Source: Sphaerolaimus hirsutus
Lineage: Eukaryota; Nematoda; Chromadorea; Monhysterida; Sphaerolaimidae
Direction: 5' to 3'
Assembly: GCA_964036195.1 (NCBI GenBank)
Contig: OZ038455.1
Coordinates: 8,449,855-8,513,854 of the forward strand
Length of the DNA: 64,000 nucleotides
The notes beneath the pieces are model-generated. The model made no database searches. It was not told the DNA's origin and saw nothing but the letters and a program-made list of their open reading frames with translations. The stretch's first letter is position 1, and each line of letters opens with the position of its first letter. The position numbers and the translations under genes were made by a program. Below are positions 23,801 to 37,700 of this stretch, one piece after another.

Positions 23801-25703
23801 GGTCTTAAATAAATTAAATAAAATGCTCCCAAAACGAAACCGGTGAAATTCATGTTTCAACAGACAAATGTACATTTCATTTAGCCCAGCGTTGACAGTC
23901 ATGGCTCATGGCCACCATGAAATCTACGTGAATTTCGGAAACTGGCTAACTGGACATAGTCCAGTCATGGTTTATTTTTGAAGTCCAGCAAACATGCTGG
24001 CTAGGTACCGAATGCTAAGAAGCCAAAAACCAGGATTCAATTCTGCTAGTTGTCTAGTGAAAGTAAAGTAATAAGTGAAAAGTTACTTGGTGAATAAGTC
24101 CCAAGCGACAAATGGTGACATATACAAATTTTACTATCACTTTTCATGCCACTTGACAACTCGCGCAATTGGCACAAGGCCCTCTTTTCGGGTTGACCCG
24201 ACCAAACAACGGGCGTTGACAAATCCAACCACAAATCAAAAGCATCCCGCCAACTCACTATGCACCAGTGCCCTGTTCGGCGGCAGGAGCGTGTCCCAAA
24301 TGGCCACATTATGCTCGGCGGCAGAATATCCAGCCGTGGCTACGAGCGAACTGCTCTCTGCGACAAATCTCACATCAGCCGATGATTTCGAATGGCACTG
24401 GCACGAGAAAAAGGGGCGTTTCAATTGCGCCTGCGAGCCCTGGGAGCCGATCTGCCACAGGTTGAGTACGCCGTCGCCGTCGCTCACGGCGAACTGCGGC
24501 GGAGGGTCACAGGGGATGTTAGCAGGAGAACTAGTACACAGCTGGCAACTCATAAACTGTTTTTAACACAATTGTGTTTAGCAGAATCAGTTACTTTTAG
24601 TTGACAGCGTCCTCGTTCTGGTGAACTCGAATGTGATCAAAACAGAATTAAGAGTTGCCCAAATTTCGGTGGTGTGGAGAGCTCGAATGAATATAATAAT
24701 TAATGATTTTCAGATCTGGCCCACCGTTTGGACATGCCGGATTGCTACCATAAAATGAAAATGAAATCCGAGACGTCAAGGCGATAAATTTAGGTTTTAA
24801 CTATCCACAGTAACCGGTTGCACAAGAGACAAGCGAGGTTACTAAGCGATAAGAACAGCTGCAAATGGCAACGAACAGTTGTAGGTGGATGTTTTTCATC
24901 AGGTTTACAGAAAAACTTCAGGTTTCTCTTTGCAACTTTTCCGGTCATTTCTAAGTGTCACTCCAAATCACTCTAACGATCCCAACCACCATTCAACCAG
25001 AGTTCTTAGACTGAGCTTTGTTTTAAAGTATATGTAAATGAAAGCACATATTTGTAAATGTAAGTATTTGTCTACTCACCACAAAGTATAGAAAATGTAA
25101 AATACTTTTTTACTCGTACTCACGCGTCAATGTGAGTAAAATACTTTCTTCCAATGAAAATGTATAAGCGAGTACTTTTCCCCTGGAAACGTAAAAGCTA
25201 CTACTTTTTACATGTGAGAGTGAGTTTTACACTGAAAGACATAATAGATGTCGTTTTTTTAGTGATTATTAAGTATTTTTTAGAAAATTGTATGATTTCT
25301 TCAAAATTTTCTTATTTTAGCAACAGAAAATTGTGATTTTAGCAACAAAAAAGACATTTACTCTGTACGCGTGTAGTTTTAAAATATGTATTTAAAATGT
25401 TACATACAAGTATGTAAAAGTGAGTACATTACTTTTTAAAAGTATATGTAAATGTATTTACCGCGTACTCGCGTACGCGTTTTTTTCCGAGTAAATGTGA
25501 ACATTTTAACAACTGTGCATTCAACTCCCCACATAGAAATCCCACCCCCCTCCCCCCCTCAAAAACACCGACCTTAGCTCCATTGGAAGAGAACCTGACG
25601 CAGGTGACCTTGGCGAACTGGCCGGCGGCCCTAGGCGTGTAGGGCGGCTGGCCCACGCCCCACTCCCACAAACGCACCGACCCGTCAGAGGCGCCCGACA
25701 AGT
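20818..25703 (-). CDS. DMXL: DMXL segment: C-terminal WD40 repeats, 4 exons
   Basis: WD repeats run LSGASDGSVRLWEW, VSDGDGVLNLWQ, SSLVATAGYSAAEHNVAIWD, LSGGRSGELCVWDVRQRQLK and FAAGSADGDIKV, ending with LYSCGGDCSFKIRSLPSVLD and a TGA at 20818-20820. This agrees with the end of known DMXL proteins (SCGADGT...RxLP). The stop was chosen because the family ends a few residues after this block. Confidence 0.92.
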
Positions 25704-28700
25704 CTGTCGGGGGAGGGGGGGGGGTAATTAGGTCGTTTTGCGCGAAACAGTGGAGTTTGGTGTACTCGGATCGGAGGAACGAATGCTAGAAGGTTTTGTG
25801 ACGTAAATTTCTGACGGCATCATTAATCAAATTAAAATTGTTCCAAAAAGAGAAAAATGACTTTAGGCAGGAAATATACGTTGATCGTACTCGGCTCCGC
25901 CTTTTTATTTTTCAAATAGGTATTTTTCTTTTTTTGTGTGAACGTGCAAGTGTGGTGCCTTATCGACTAAGACATAAGTAATTTCGGGCGCATACTTGCG
26001 GCCCGCCAATAAATGTGTTCAACCACTTACAGTAGGGGAGATTGGGGTGTGCTTCCATTCGACGTATTCCGTTCACGGCCCGTTTACACAGCTGGAAATG
26101 GAAGAAATGTAGTTGCATATTTTGCGTGTGCCCAAATCAAACATGCAAATTCTTCAAATTTCGATGATATTTTGATGTGAAGAGTGAAAATACTGAAAAT
26201 ACGACACGTTTACTGCACGAAACTAAGAAATAAGGAAGGTGTCTATTATACTATACAACATCAATTTACCTTCTGAAGCGCGTGTCTGCTTCGGTCAACC
26301 ACAAATACATTCACCACCTAAATTTCAATTGTTGCTATTTATAGTCCAGTGACTTTACAGCATACATGCGTGGTTCACGCTGGAAGCGTGTCAACGATTT
26401 ATAACGTGTGCGATTTTGATAGAAAGTGATAAAAATTCACTGCTGTTTAAACGTTTTAAATTAACGTATACACAACAACAATTTTTTTAAATTTTACATA
26501 AAAATCCCAGGCTTTTATAATCATTGGCACGCTTCCAACGCGAGACATAAATAACTGCGGGAGCAGAGTGTCACGTCTCTGGTGTATACCACTTGTCATG
26601 TAAAACTCTGAAAACTCACAAAGTTGGCGGCGTTGTCCTTGCGATCTGACGCATCAAACAGCAAATAGTCGTCGTTATTTCTCATCATGCTGTCCCTGCA
26701 GGCGTAATTATGGCAAGTGATAAATCGTATGTTTAGACACGAATGACAAGTAAAATCGTTGCAAAAACACACTTGGGATGTTTGGCCAATTCGACGTCCA
26801 ATTCAGCCTGATCGTGCATCCAAGGGGTGGCGCTCGCCTCGGATATCGAAGACAGATCCATTTCTTGCATTTCCCGTCCCGTAGACACCACGACCCAGCC
26901 AGGTTTCGACTGTGAGTGGTTATACGCGATTGAATTTGAGATTTTTTCGATTTTAATTTCCAAACTGACCGAGCACACGGCAAAAGCGGCAATGGGGTCA
27001 TTTTCCCTCTGGACAATTTTCAACGGTTCTGGCAGATTGCCAAGCGCGCCGCATGTAGCTCCGCCCCATTGGCGAAGTGAAGTGTCGATTATCTCAGATT
27101 GAATGGTCACGTTGGGAACATGCTGAGAGGCAGGGCGTTTGTGTAATAAGATTAAAAATTGTATTCTGGGGCCAGTCCCGCAAATTGACAAGTGCTTTAC
27201 TCTAGTCTCTTGGCTTGACTCTAGAATTGCTATTGACTTTTAACTGGCGGAACCGGCAAATGACAAAGTCGAGAGACAAGTTAAAAGTCAAGAGTAAAGC
27301 ACTTGTCATTTTGCGGAACTGGCCCCAGGATGACGTAAATGATGACATGTTATGAATATACTGATACGCAACGGTTTCTAAAAATCCTCAGCCATTTTCA
27401 AACTTATTTTTACGATAAATACAATCGATAATCGAGCGACAGACTATCAAACAATGATTTCTTACAATATCGCACAGACAATTGGCAATATGCCAACCTG
27501 AAAGACTTGTAAGTTGTTCGAACACATAAATAGTCATTTAAAAAAACTGTATACTCTGCAGACACGATACTCTACAAACAGATAGGAGTTGTGTTGGGCT
27601 GGCAGACGGCCAGCCGAGAACTTATGGAAGACGTGATGACGACGAAGTGATGACGTCATGAAGACGACGTGATGGCGAGAGATGATGATGGCGACGAAAG
27701 TGATCACGTCATGATGGAGTGTTTCCTCCGGAAAAACGTATACGGCGTAATGTCATCCGAGTATACCAACCAGTCCATCAGTAAGTTCCTTGTTATCGGT
27801 GCCCGCCTGTGCGCTGGCGGCGGCCGACCGGAAAATGTAGCGCACGAACGTGTCCATCAAGTGCTCCTGTCGAATTAAATACGCCCATAGACGGTGCACG
27901 GGTAGAGCCGTTTTGTCGTGCAAATCGAACGGAGTGTTGTGCGGCTCCAGCATGCATCTGGGCAGAAATGAATGTAAATATTTATATGAGTAATGTAAAA
28001 TGACCAGTTAGGTGTATACCGTGATAGGTCGATGAGGTAGAGCAGTTGATAGCCTCGCACTTTGTTAAGTGTCAAGTCAGTTGTGAAATGTCAGGCTAAG
28101 TGTCAAAAAAAGATTTTTTACTGAATTTTGACATTTTGCATGAAACTTGACATATTTGAGTGACATTTTTTGCATGACATTTGACACTTTACTTTACACT
28201 TTACGGGACGCGGGAATGCACGAGGAATCAAAGCTCTACAAACGCCTACGTTACCAGTTATCTACCGTATTTCCTCGAAATACCCCCCCCCTTGAAATAC
28301 CCCCCCCCTCGTTTGACCCCCCCCCTCTCGAGACCACTATGAAACAATCACCCCCCCCCTCGAAATACCCCCCCCCAAATTGAGTGTAAAGGGAACGTAC
28401 ATTACAATAACTGTAGTTTGTGTTCTGTGTACTGCAGAACACACGTTAAAACAATGTCGGTGTCACGTTAGAACAGTGTACATACCATCTACATACTAAT
28501 ATTAGTCTACAGAACCTTATAAATGACGGTTTTTGTTGCATTTTTCGACGTCTGCGTACGTTTCAGACGACAATTTCGTACTTGGTTTTCAAAAATTTTC
28601 TTGTGAAACAATAACCCCCCCCCTCGAAATACCCCCCCCCCTCGTTTAACCCCCCCCCTCTCGGGACCACTATGAAACAATCACCCCCCGGGGGGTATTT

Positions 28701-31700
28701 CGAGGAAATACGGTATTTACATTTTTATGTCCGTCGTTATGTACGGAAAAATACATGGCGAATATTTTCGACGCTTTCAAAAATCTATCTCAACGCCACC
28801 ACCAAATAAACTTATTTTTGTGAGTTTTGTTTTAATGGTGTGTTCGATTTTCGGTAACATTTTACACTTAATTTCCTGTTATAAATTACAATGCCAATTG
28901 GCTTAGCGGCCAGACAACCACAAAAACCTTGCGTCGTCCTGAACTCAAAACCCACCAAACAACCCACCTATACTTCAAAAGACTGGGCGCGGACAAGACG
29001 CCATCGGCGCCAGTGCCGTCGACGGGGGCGGCGGTGCCGATCAAGTGCGGCATGAAGCCCACGGGGCAGCCGTCCTGGTGCGTGTCCAAGTCGTACTGCA
29101 GCGCGACCGTCCACGACTCGAGCGTGCGGAATGCGCAGTGCACCAGCGGTAGAGATTGGGCGATGTCTACGCGGGCGGGGACGGTTTTCTGTTGATATAC
29201 TCGGCGGAAATCACAGTTTGCGTGGAAATCTACCACGATCCATCTGAATAATGAACCGGAATTATACAGTTTTTTCATCATAATATTCCGTTTTTACTAT
29301 TGGATGATTAATAACAAATTTATCGCGATTTTTTCATTAGATTATGGTAGGATTCTGCGCAAAAATGGGGAATTGAATGGATTTTCTGGGGAGGGGCATT
29401 TTCTTGGAATGGTACATAATTCATCCGTACGCCAAATTTTTTTCATCATTTCTGATCATGATATTTATTAGAATTTCATTATTATCTGCATTTGGCGATG
29501 GCAATGAAAATCGATGATTTTTTTGTGATTATAAAATTTCCAAAATTACCAGTTTCCTGCAAGCCGCACATGTTGACAAACTGTATCAATTTGAATTGAA
29601 CGGTCTTTGCCAGCGCCAGCCGCAGCAACTTCCACGCGTATCCTTTGGCGTTCATGTGCTCCTTGATGAGTTTCTCTCTGTCAGCCTTATTTGCCTTTGA
29701 ATCGGACCGTTTGTCAGCGAAAACATCGGCCTGGGGGACACTCACAGACACTGTAAAATGCCCGGTAAAATGTCAAACGTCATGCAAAGTGTCAAATTTC
29801 TAAAAACCTTTTCCAGACAAATGTCACCCGTTGGGCGACTGTTACACCCTCTCCAGTCTTATTGGCCCCACACACACTAGTTGACATCGACACCAAATTT
29901 TAACTGGGTCCGTTCCTAATTCAAAGATTGCATTTGAACGTCTTTCGTTCACTGATCAGCAAGCTTTGAATCGGGATCGGCACCAGTTGACATTTGGTGT
30001 CGATGTCAACTAGCGTGTGCTGACCCATTGAGGGAACTGGCAAGGTTCCAAAAGTCGTGTAAAATGGCAAACTCCAGGAAAATTGCAATTCTCCAGTGCA
30101 TTTTACATGACTCTTGACACTTTACATGTCATTTCACATTCTACATGTCATTTCACAAGGTCCGGGAGTGTCACCGGGTCGACGATGCTGTCCGTGTCCG
30201 AGTCGGAGTAGGCGTCCGCGTCGGAGTCGATGCTCGCGTCGCTGTCGTAGTCCACGCCGAGCTCGTGTTCCGCGTCCACGCCCGGCTGGGATAAAGGGTT
30301 AAATGGATGGATAGTGGGCGGTGGAATGGGGCAATCTAATTGGGTATCCACCTATTTCCTGTTTAATTGGCAGGAAAGTTTTTAGGTGTAGTTGTTGATT
30401 GGACTTACTATCTACAATTACAATTTTAATTGGACATTTACATTAACTAAGATAGTTACATACTACACCAGGATTGAAAGAATATGGATGTAAGAAGATT
30501 TGACGTATTTATACTTTCAAATATCAATGTATTTGCCTGAATACCGAAAAAAATTGAAAAATAATTTCGGAATGTTTTGCGGACCGAATTGAATACGAAT
30601 TTGATTTGAATGTCGTATTTATACAAAAAATCATAGCATAAAATTCCGAAATCCTCCCATTTTTCAAGTTACGATTTCTGAAATATTTACTCCAATTGCA
30701 TCGTCACTTAACGATGTGCGACATAAAGACCCCTTAAAAGTGACCTCGTAACAACCTGAACCGCCAACCCACCTTGTCTCTAAAATACATGAGTATCGAC
30801 CGCTTGGGCGGTACCCATCTGAGTACCGTTTGAGCAGACTGCCCCACGCCACCAGCCGAAGATACAGAACTGCCGGACGGTGCGGCGCCGCGATCTGATT
30901 AGACAACTAGGTCAACTCAAGGAGACAAACAGAAAACCACAAAAAAATGAATAACGTATTTCCTCGAAATACACCCAGGGGGTTTATTTTTCCACCAGCA
31001 AATTCGGAGGGGGTCTATTATTTCGCAATAAATTTTATGTATAAAGCCCCGTCCTAACGTTACTGAGTCATTGGTTTTAACTGTGTTCTGTACTACCCAC
31101 ACCCAGATCACAAACTGCGGTACGTATCCGTCATGTACATACTCTTTACATTCAATTTTGGTAGGGGTCTTTTGAGGGAGGGGGTTATTACTTCACCATC
31201 TCGCTCAGACCTGGAGGTATGTCGAGGGGTGGGGGGTAATTCAAGGGACGTAAATTCGTGGAAATACATGGTGCGGCAATTTAGACCTGCGCTCTAGATT
31301 TCGAATAACTTGTCACTGGGTGGTCGGATTAACATCAAATGTTAATCAACATAAACAACTTAATAGGAAAGGATCGCTGAAAATATGGCTGCAATAGCTC
31401 CACTCGTTCTGAAGTTATTCATTCAAACGCGTAATTGTCACTTTACCACCATCCCGTGATAGGTTTCAAAACGGATCCACTTTTTGGGACCCGGATCGGG
31501 ATTGGGATTGTTTTTATACAGTTTTTATCTCTCTTTATTTTCGCAGCGGCATGCCAAAATGCGTGCGCGCGCGCCACTAATCCGTCGTACCGATAAGAAA
31601 ATCGGGCAGACGCTTGCGTAATTGGTTGTAAAGCAAGGTGGTAGTAAAGCGACAATTATTGGTGTTCGCATGAATAACTTGAGAACGAGTGTAGCTATCG

Positions 31701-34700
31701 CAGCCACATTTCCAGGCATCCTTTCCTATTCAGCTGTAAATGTCGACCTAAAATTTGACGTTAATCCTACCACCCAGTGACAAGTTATTCGAAATCTAGA
31801 GCGTACGTCTAAATTGCCGCACCCTGTACAGTACAACAAAAATAACTCACTGCCGGCATGCAGCAGCCTCGCATTATACCTGGCCCTGACTGCCTGCGGA
31901 TCTGCGGCCACGCTCTGCTTAGGGCCGCGGTTTGCGGGTGATGTTTCGCGCTGCGCCGCCGCGCCGCCTAAATGCGTAGTTTGCGTGAGTAGCTGAATTG
32001 TGACCAGTGTGATAAGGGATCGATTCTGTGCCTTGAACGGGCCCACGCACACTAGTTGACATGAAAATTCGTGTCAACTAAATTTTTGTTAATTATGTGA
32101 TTTCAACTTTCTTGTGTGATAGAGCATCGTTGATTTTATATCGTGGCACATAGCTTTCATTTGATATTTGTGTGGTTATTTTGTTACATGCAGTTTACAT
32201 TTACTTACGATGTCAACTAGTCTGTGTGGGCCGACAGTGACTAGAAAATGGATTTTTTTGTTGCGAAAACACGAAAAAGTTTTGTAACTCGTTCATCTCA
32301 TACCTTTCTGTAAATATGTATACAAGTCACGACATTTCCTATCACCTATCAAATTGTGCAATCGCAACCGAATTTTGAGATAAATACAGGAGAGAAAAAA
32401 GAAATAAAAAGTGCTCACCGAAGTGATCAAAGAAATAAAACGCACCCGTGCTGCCGGCGGTGGCTGCGCGCAGACGCACCTGGCCGCCGCCGCCGAACAC
32501 CGCCGCGAACATGTCCATGTTGGTCGAGTGCGCCACCAGGCGGTACAGCCACCTGCGTATGCAAAGAGTATCAGCGGGTGTTAAATGCACAAGATGTTAG
32601 ATGACACGGACGGCTGTGGGTAGTAAGAGTATTTGAGTGTGATGTAACCGCGAGAGGCACATATAAACATCGCATATTGTCGCATAAATATCAGTTCACC
32701 CCTGCACACAATTTTGCAACATTTCTTGTCTACTCGCAGAATTGAAATGTAAAAATAGCCGCGTAAAAAGCGTCACCTGGAATCGTAGGCAGTGAAGGCG
32801 TAGAAGAATAGACTGAGGTAGACGGCGGTGAAGCAGCGCACGAGCAGGTGCAGCAGGTTGGGGCTGTCCTCGTCCCGCTCGCGGCACATCACCGCGATCA
32901 ACGTGTCCACGCCTGAAAGACCATCGAGTTTTTGATGTCTAGTTTAGCTTGAGAGTGAGCGATGTGTGATTATATGGTAGTTCATACTATACGAGTTTTG
33001 ATGTTTTTGGTGCCAAATCCAATAAACTTTTTACTTCTCTTTTCACTTCTCACTTCTCTGAGATGTCACTTCCCCACTTGAGAAACACTTCTCCACTGAA
33101 AGGCCAGGAACTGGACCATGCACATTCATTCAATATTCTGCCGAAATTTTCGGTGTCGGTATTCTATTGACAAGAAAAAAATTCTCAAGGGAATTCAAAA
33201 AATCCCGCCGTTAATCCTACCAGAAAACAAACACGGTCCAGCATCCAGAAAAATCAGCCATTAACCCAATTTGCAAAGGCCTTGTAAAATGTCATGTATC
33301 ATGTAAAAGGCCCTGCAAAGTACCCATTTTTTGTCTGTAGTAACGTAAGTTTTGGATACAAAAAAAACATAAAATTTGGATACCATAGAATAAGATAAGG
33401 ATACATTACAAGGTCTTTAAACTGCCACATCACAGGGTCCTTTACACTTTTACAATATCTGCAGCTGCCCCACGTGAACCGACCTGGCCATTTACTAGGC
33501 AACGTAGTAACCTCGTCACTGCCCACCCCCTCGCCAGCGTTGCTGAGCAACCGCTGTCTAGCGGTCAGGTGCACCAGTCCCTGGGTGGGCGTCACGTCTG
33601 CCAGCGACTCGTACACGCACGCAGACAGGCACTGGCCCAGGTTGTACAGGAGGTAGACCTGGGATGGGGGTGGGGGGGTTGTTTGAGGGAAGGGTTGAGA
33701 TGTCTGGCGGGGATTGCTGAGGGAGGGGTCAAGATGTCTAGCAGGGATGGTAGGATGGAATGGCTACCGTAATTCCTGGAATTACGCCCATGGATTGACC
33801 CCCCTCCCTCGAAATACCCCAGGTTGGGCGAGCTGAGTAAGAATTAAACACCCGTCGAAATAGCCCCGTCTTGAATGGTGTACATCGTGTATGCTATGTA
33901 CATGATGTATTAATTGCTGCCTAATTGAACCGCAGCTACAAATATACTAGTTTGTGTAGATATATAGCTAAATATGTTCAAGTGGGTTTCCGGTTTTGTC
34001 ACATTTATTACACATGTCTATTCCCCACTATGAACATCCACGAAAAATTCCTGACGAAATAATGACCCCCTCGAATTAACCCCCTCCAAATTTGCTAGTG
34101 AAAAAATCAACCCTCTGGGGGTATTTCGAGGAAATACGGTAGACATAAAAACCGACAGATAAAAAATGCCCCTCAACCGACAGAACAAACCTTGCTCAAA
34201 GAGGCCCTCATATCAGGCACGTCAGTAAAATCGGCCATGGCCGTGAGCAGGTCGTTCGCTTGACTTTGCAAGTACTTTATGGGATCCGATATGGCCGTCC
34301 GATGCGAGGCGATCGACGCGCCCAGCAGAGCGAAGGACGATTGCATCGGCAACGGCGCTGAGATAATTGAGGATTGCTCATAAATTGTCATACGTAGAAA
34401 CGATGGCAAACAAAAATTCCGAAGAAATTTTCGAATTTTTTCCACTACTAGAAAAACAATAAAATCGATGTTTTTCTGTCCATAATTTTGCATAAAATGA
34501 AAAACAATGCAAAACATTGATTTCACATAATTATATATTTTTTGTAGCGTCGGAATAAAAAATCTGCAGATGTGCCTGCGGCAACAGCTTGGAAGGCCGC
34601 AAAACGGAATAATGCATTCGAAATTCCGAAAAGTCTAAAATGTAATAATTCAGTAGTGAAAATTCGAGAATTTGAAAAGTATTTGAAAAGATTCGAAAAC

Positions 34701-37700
34701 TAAATTCAAAAATTAAAACTATATTTAAAAAAATCAGAAAATCTAAAGGTCATTCCAGAAAAAAACACATTAAAAACATTTCAACACTTCTTCCACAGGA
34801 TCTGCCATCCCTATCCCAATCTCCACCCAAAACTCCACCCCCAAAGTCCAAACGCACCCAACAAGGTCCTCCCGGTGCCCTGCGCCTGCGCCTGGTCCTG
34901 GTGCAGCTCCAACAGGAGCAGGAGCAGCTCCATGCGGGCGCTGGCCAGGCCGACGCCGTGCGACGAGTAGTGCAGCCCGCAGTAGCTGGTCAGCGTGCGC
35001 AGCAGGGGTTCGTTGCGCCACAGCCACGCGCGTCGCCGCCGTTGCAGGACTAGTCTGTGGGGGGGGGGGGTTGGGTCGCGTTTGTGATGCTTGTTCATGA
35101 AGGTAGTGTCTAAATTGCTAGTGTGAGTCGACTCCAGGACGTATCCAGGGGGGGCGGGGGGTGGGCTGCAGCCCCCTCCCCCCCGCTCCCGGGTGAGACA
35201 TAAAAAATCCCAGGAAATGCAACTTTTCCGATACATTTTTCACAGTAGGTGCAAAAATTTCGCGCGCTAAGGCGCGATCCTCCCTTCCAACACCTAATTA
35301 TCAGCGGATCGGTCGCCGGTGACACAAATCCATGAAATCGTGTGCCCGCCGCTGTATATGAACGTCTATTTACATACATATACAGCGGTTTCTGGCGCTG
35401 GCGCCAGGGCCAATGGCGTCACGGCGTGGCGCCTATTAATGGCGCCGTGCCATGGAATGGCGTTTATTAATGGCGCCAGCGCCTTGGCGCCATTCCGTCA
35501 CTACGTAGATGAAATTTCAAGGGGGGGGCCCCGTTCGCCGGGCTCCGTAAACAAGCAGCACCCCCCGCTCGAAAATCCTGGATACGTCCCTGAGTCGACT
35601 GATAAAACTGCCAGCAATGGGATGGGCCTAGTTCCAATGCGAGATCAAAAATATTGACATGTTCACAGATAATGAAAAAAATGTAAATACAAATATCGTA
35701 CCACAGATTGACATAAATGAGTTGTTTGCCGATGTTTATTTGCAATCTCTATGCTTCTTGTGCCTTTGTCCCAAACAACATACCCTATTTCTTCGGGTAA
35801 TAGAATAGCGCCGTTCTATTTTTTCGTCAACATTTTTACCTGCTATTCTATTTTTCATCAATCTTTTTCACAGATTTTTATCCGGACACAGTATTTTTCA
35901 TGAAACAGGAGCAACATTTTAACATCAGGAGCTGCCGCCGCCTTCTTCTTCTTCTTCTTCAGGAGCTGTCTTCTTTGGTGCTGCCGTTTTATTGGAGGGT
36001 GCCGTTCTACTCTTTTCGTGGGTGAAAAAGTGCCAAAACATGCCGTTCTATTCGACGAAATGCGGTAATCACATATCATCACACAACACCACACAAAACC
36101 ACCCACCTAGCAGTCAAATCGGCCCTATCAGACACCAATGCCTCGTGCAACAAGGACACGTGCCCCACAGTGGTACTACCCACGGCCGTGCCAGTCAAAC
36201 AGCCATCGCCCATTTCAAAGTCATCGTCGACCCCCTCAAAGGGGTCGTCTGCAGGGTCCAAAATGCTACCCCCGCGTTGGCGACCCCCCTGGTCAGGGTT
36301 TTGAATTTGGGCACGCTGCGCTGATGAGGGCCCGTTTGGCACGCCTGAAGTGGGTATTGTGCGGGAATGATGAGGGGGTTTTGGTTGCGTTTTAAGTGTG
36401 ATATTGTGGACAATTTTGTTGATCAAAGCCATGGTTTTATCAAGTTTTACGGTTTTAAAACTGTGACCTTTATGCGGTTGATCAATGCCTGATAAGGCTC
36501 GCACACACATGTAGGGTTCAAACGGGATTGACTTTCCGGGATCGGGATTCACTTTTTGAGATTTCGGGATCGGGATCAGGATTGGGGTTTCGGGATCGGG
36601 ATCGGGATTGGTTTTTTGAGATTTCGGGATCGGGATCGGGATCGGGATTGGCCGGGATTGGGGTCACGGGATCGGGATCGGGATTGGGATAGGCATTTTT
36701 CCGGGATCGGGATTGGGTTCTAGGGATAGAGATTTTGGCCATTTTTCTGGCATTCACAGTTGTTCATAAAGGTCTCAAAACCCTGTTGGATGCCAGAAAG
36801 GTGGCATAAAATTGACGCTGGGGGTTTGCATCCACTTATTTGCATGCAAAAACGTCATTATTTCACTTTTTATAATTTCCACTAATTTTTCCGGGATCGG
36901 GATCCCGGACTTGGGAGTTTCTCGGGATCGGGATCGGGATTTGAAAACTTTCGGGATCGGGATCGGGATCGGGATTGGTATTTTTGAGATTTCGGGATCG
37001 GGATCGGGATCGGGATTGGGGTTTCGGGATCGGGATCGGGACTGGTAAATCCCGGAAGTTCACGGGATCCGGGATCGGGATCGGGATCCCGTTTGAACCC
37101 TACACACATGTTGACGTCGCAAACAAATATCAACTGCATGTTAACTAAATAATACAAAAACAAACTTTTTTAAGCAACACGATTAACAGTTAAGTAACTA
37201 ACACTTAAGTGTGTCACGATATAAAATTCACTGCTCTATCACATTCCCATAGGAAATTTGAAATCACATTATTGACCAAATTTTAGTTGAATTTACTTGA
37301 CACTTGACATCAATTTTAATGTCAACCAGTGTGTGGGCCCTTAACAACTTACCATATTTCAAATCGAAACGTCACTCACCAGCACGAGGGTTGAGCGGCT
37401 GCAAATTATAATCGCATACCGTTCGCAGAACATCCACTTCTCGCTCCAGCCACTGGTACAATTGCGTCCGCAGTTTGCCAGACTCCACCTGAAAGGAAAC
37501 AAATCTGCTGTTCAAAGAATTGAGTTGAGAATGAGGTAACTAGTGGGGCGGAGTCTAGAGGAGAAATGATTGGACAAATGAAGAGGCTCGGTAGAGGTTC
37601 CCGGATTCAAAATAGAAGAGGTATTGGTGATATAAAAAAACATGTTCATAACTGCAGAAACACGATTACGACTGCAGCACGCGAGGGCCGACAAAAAAAA

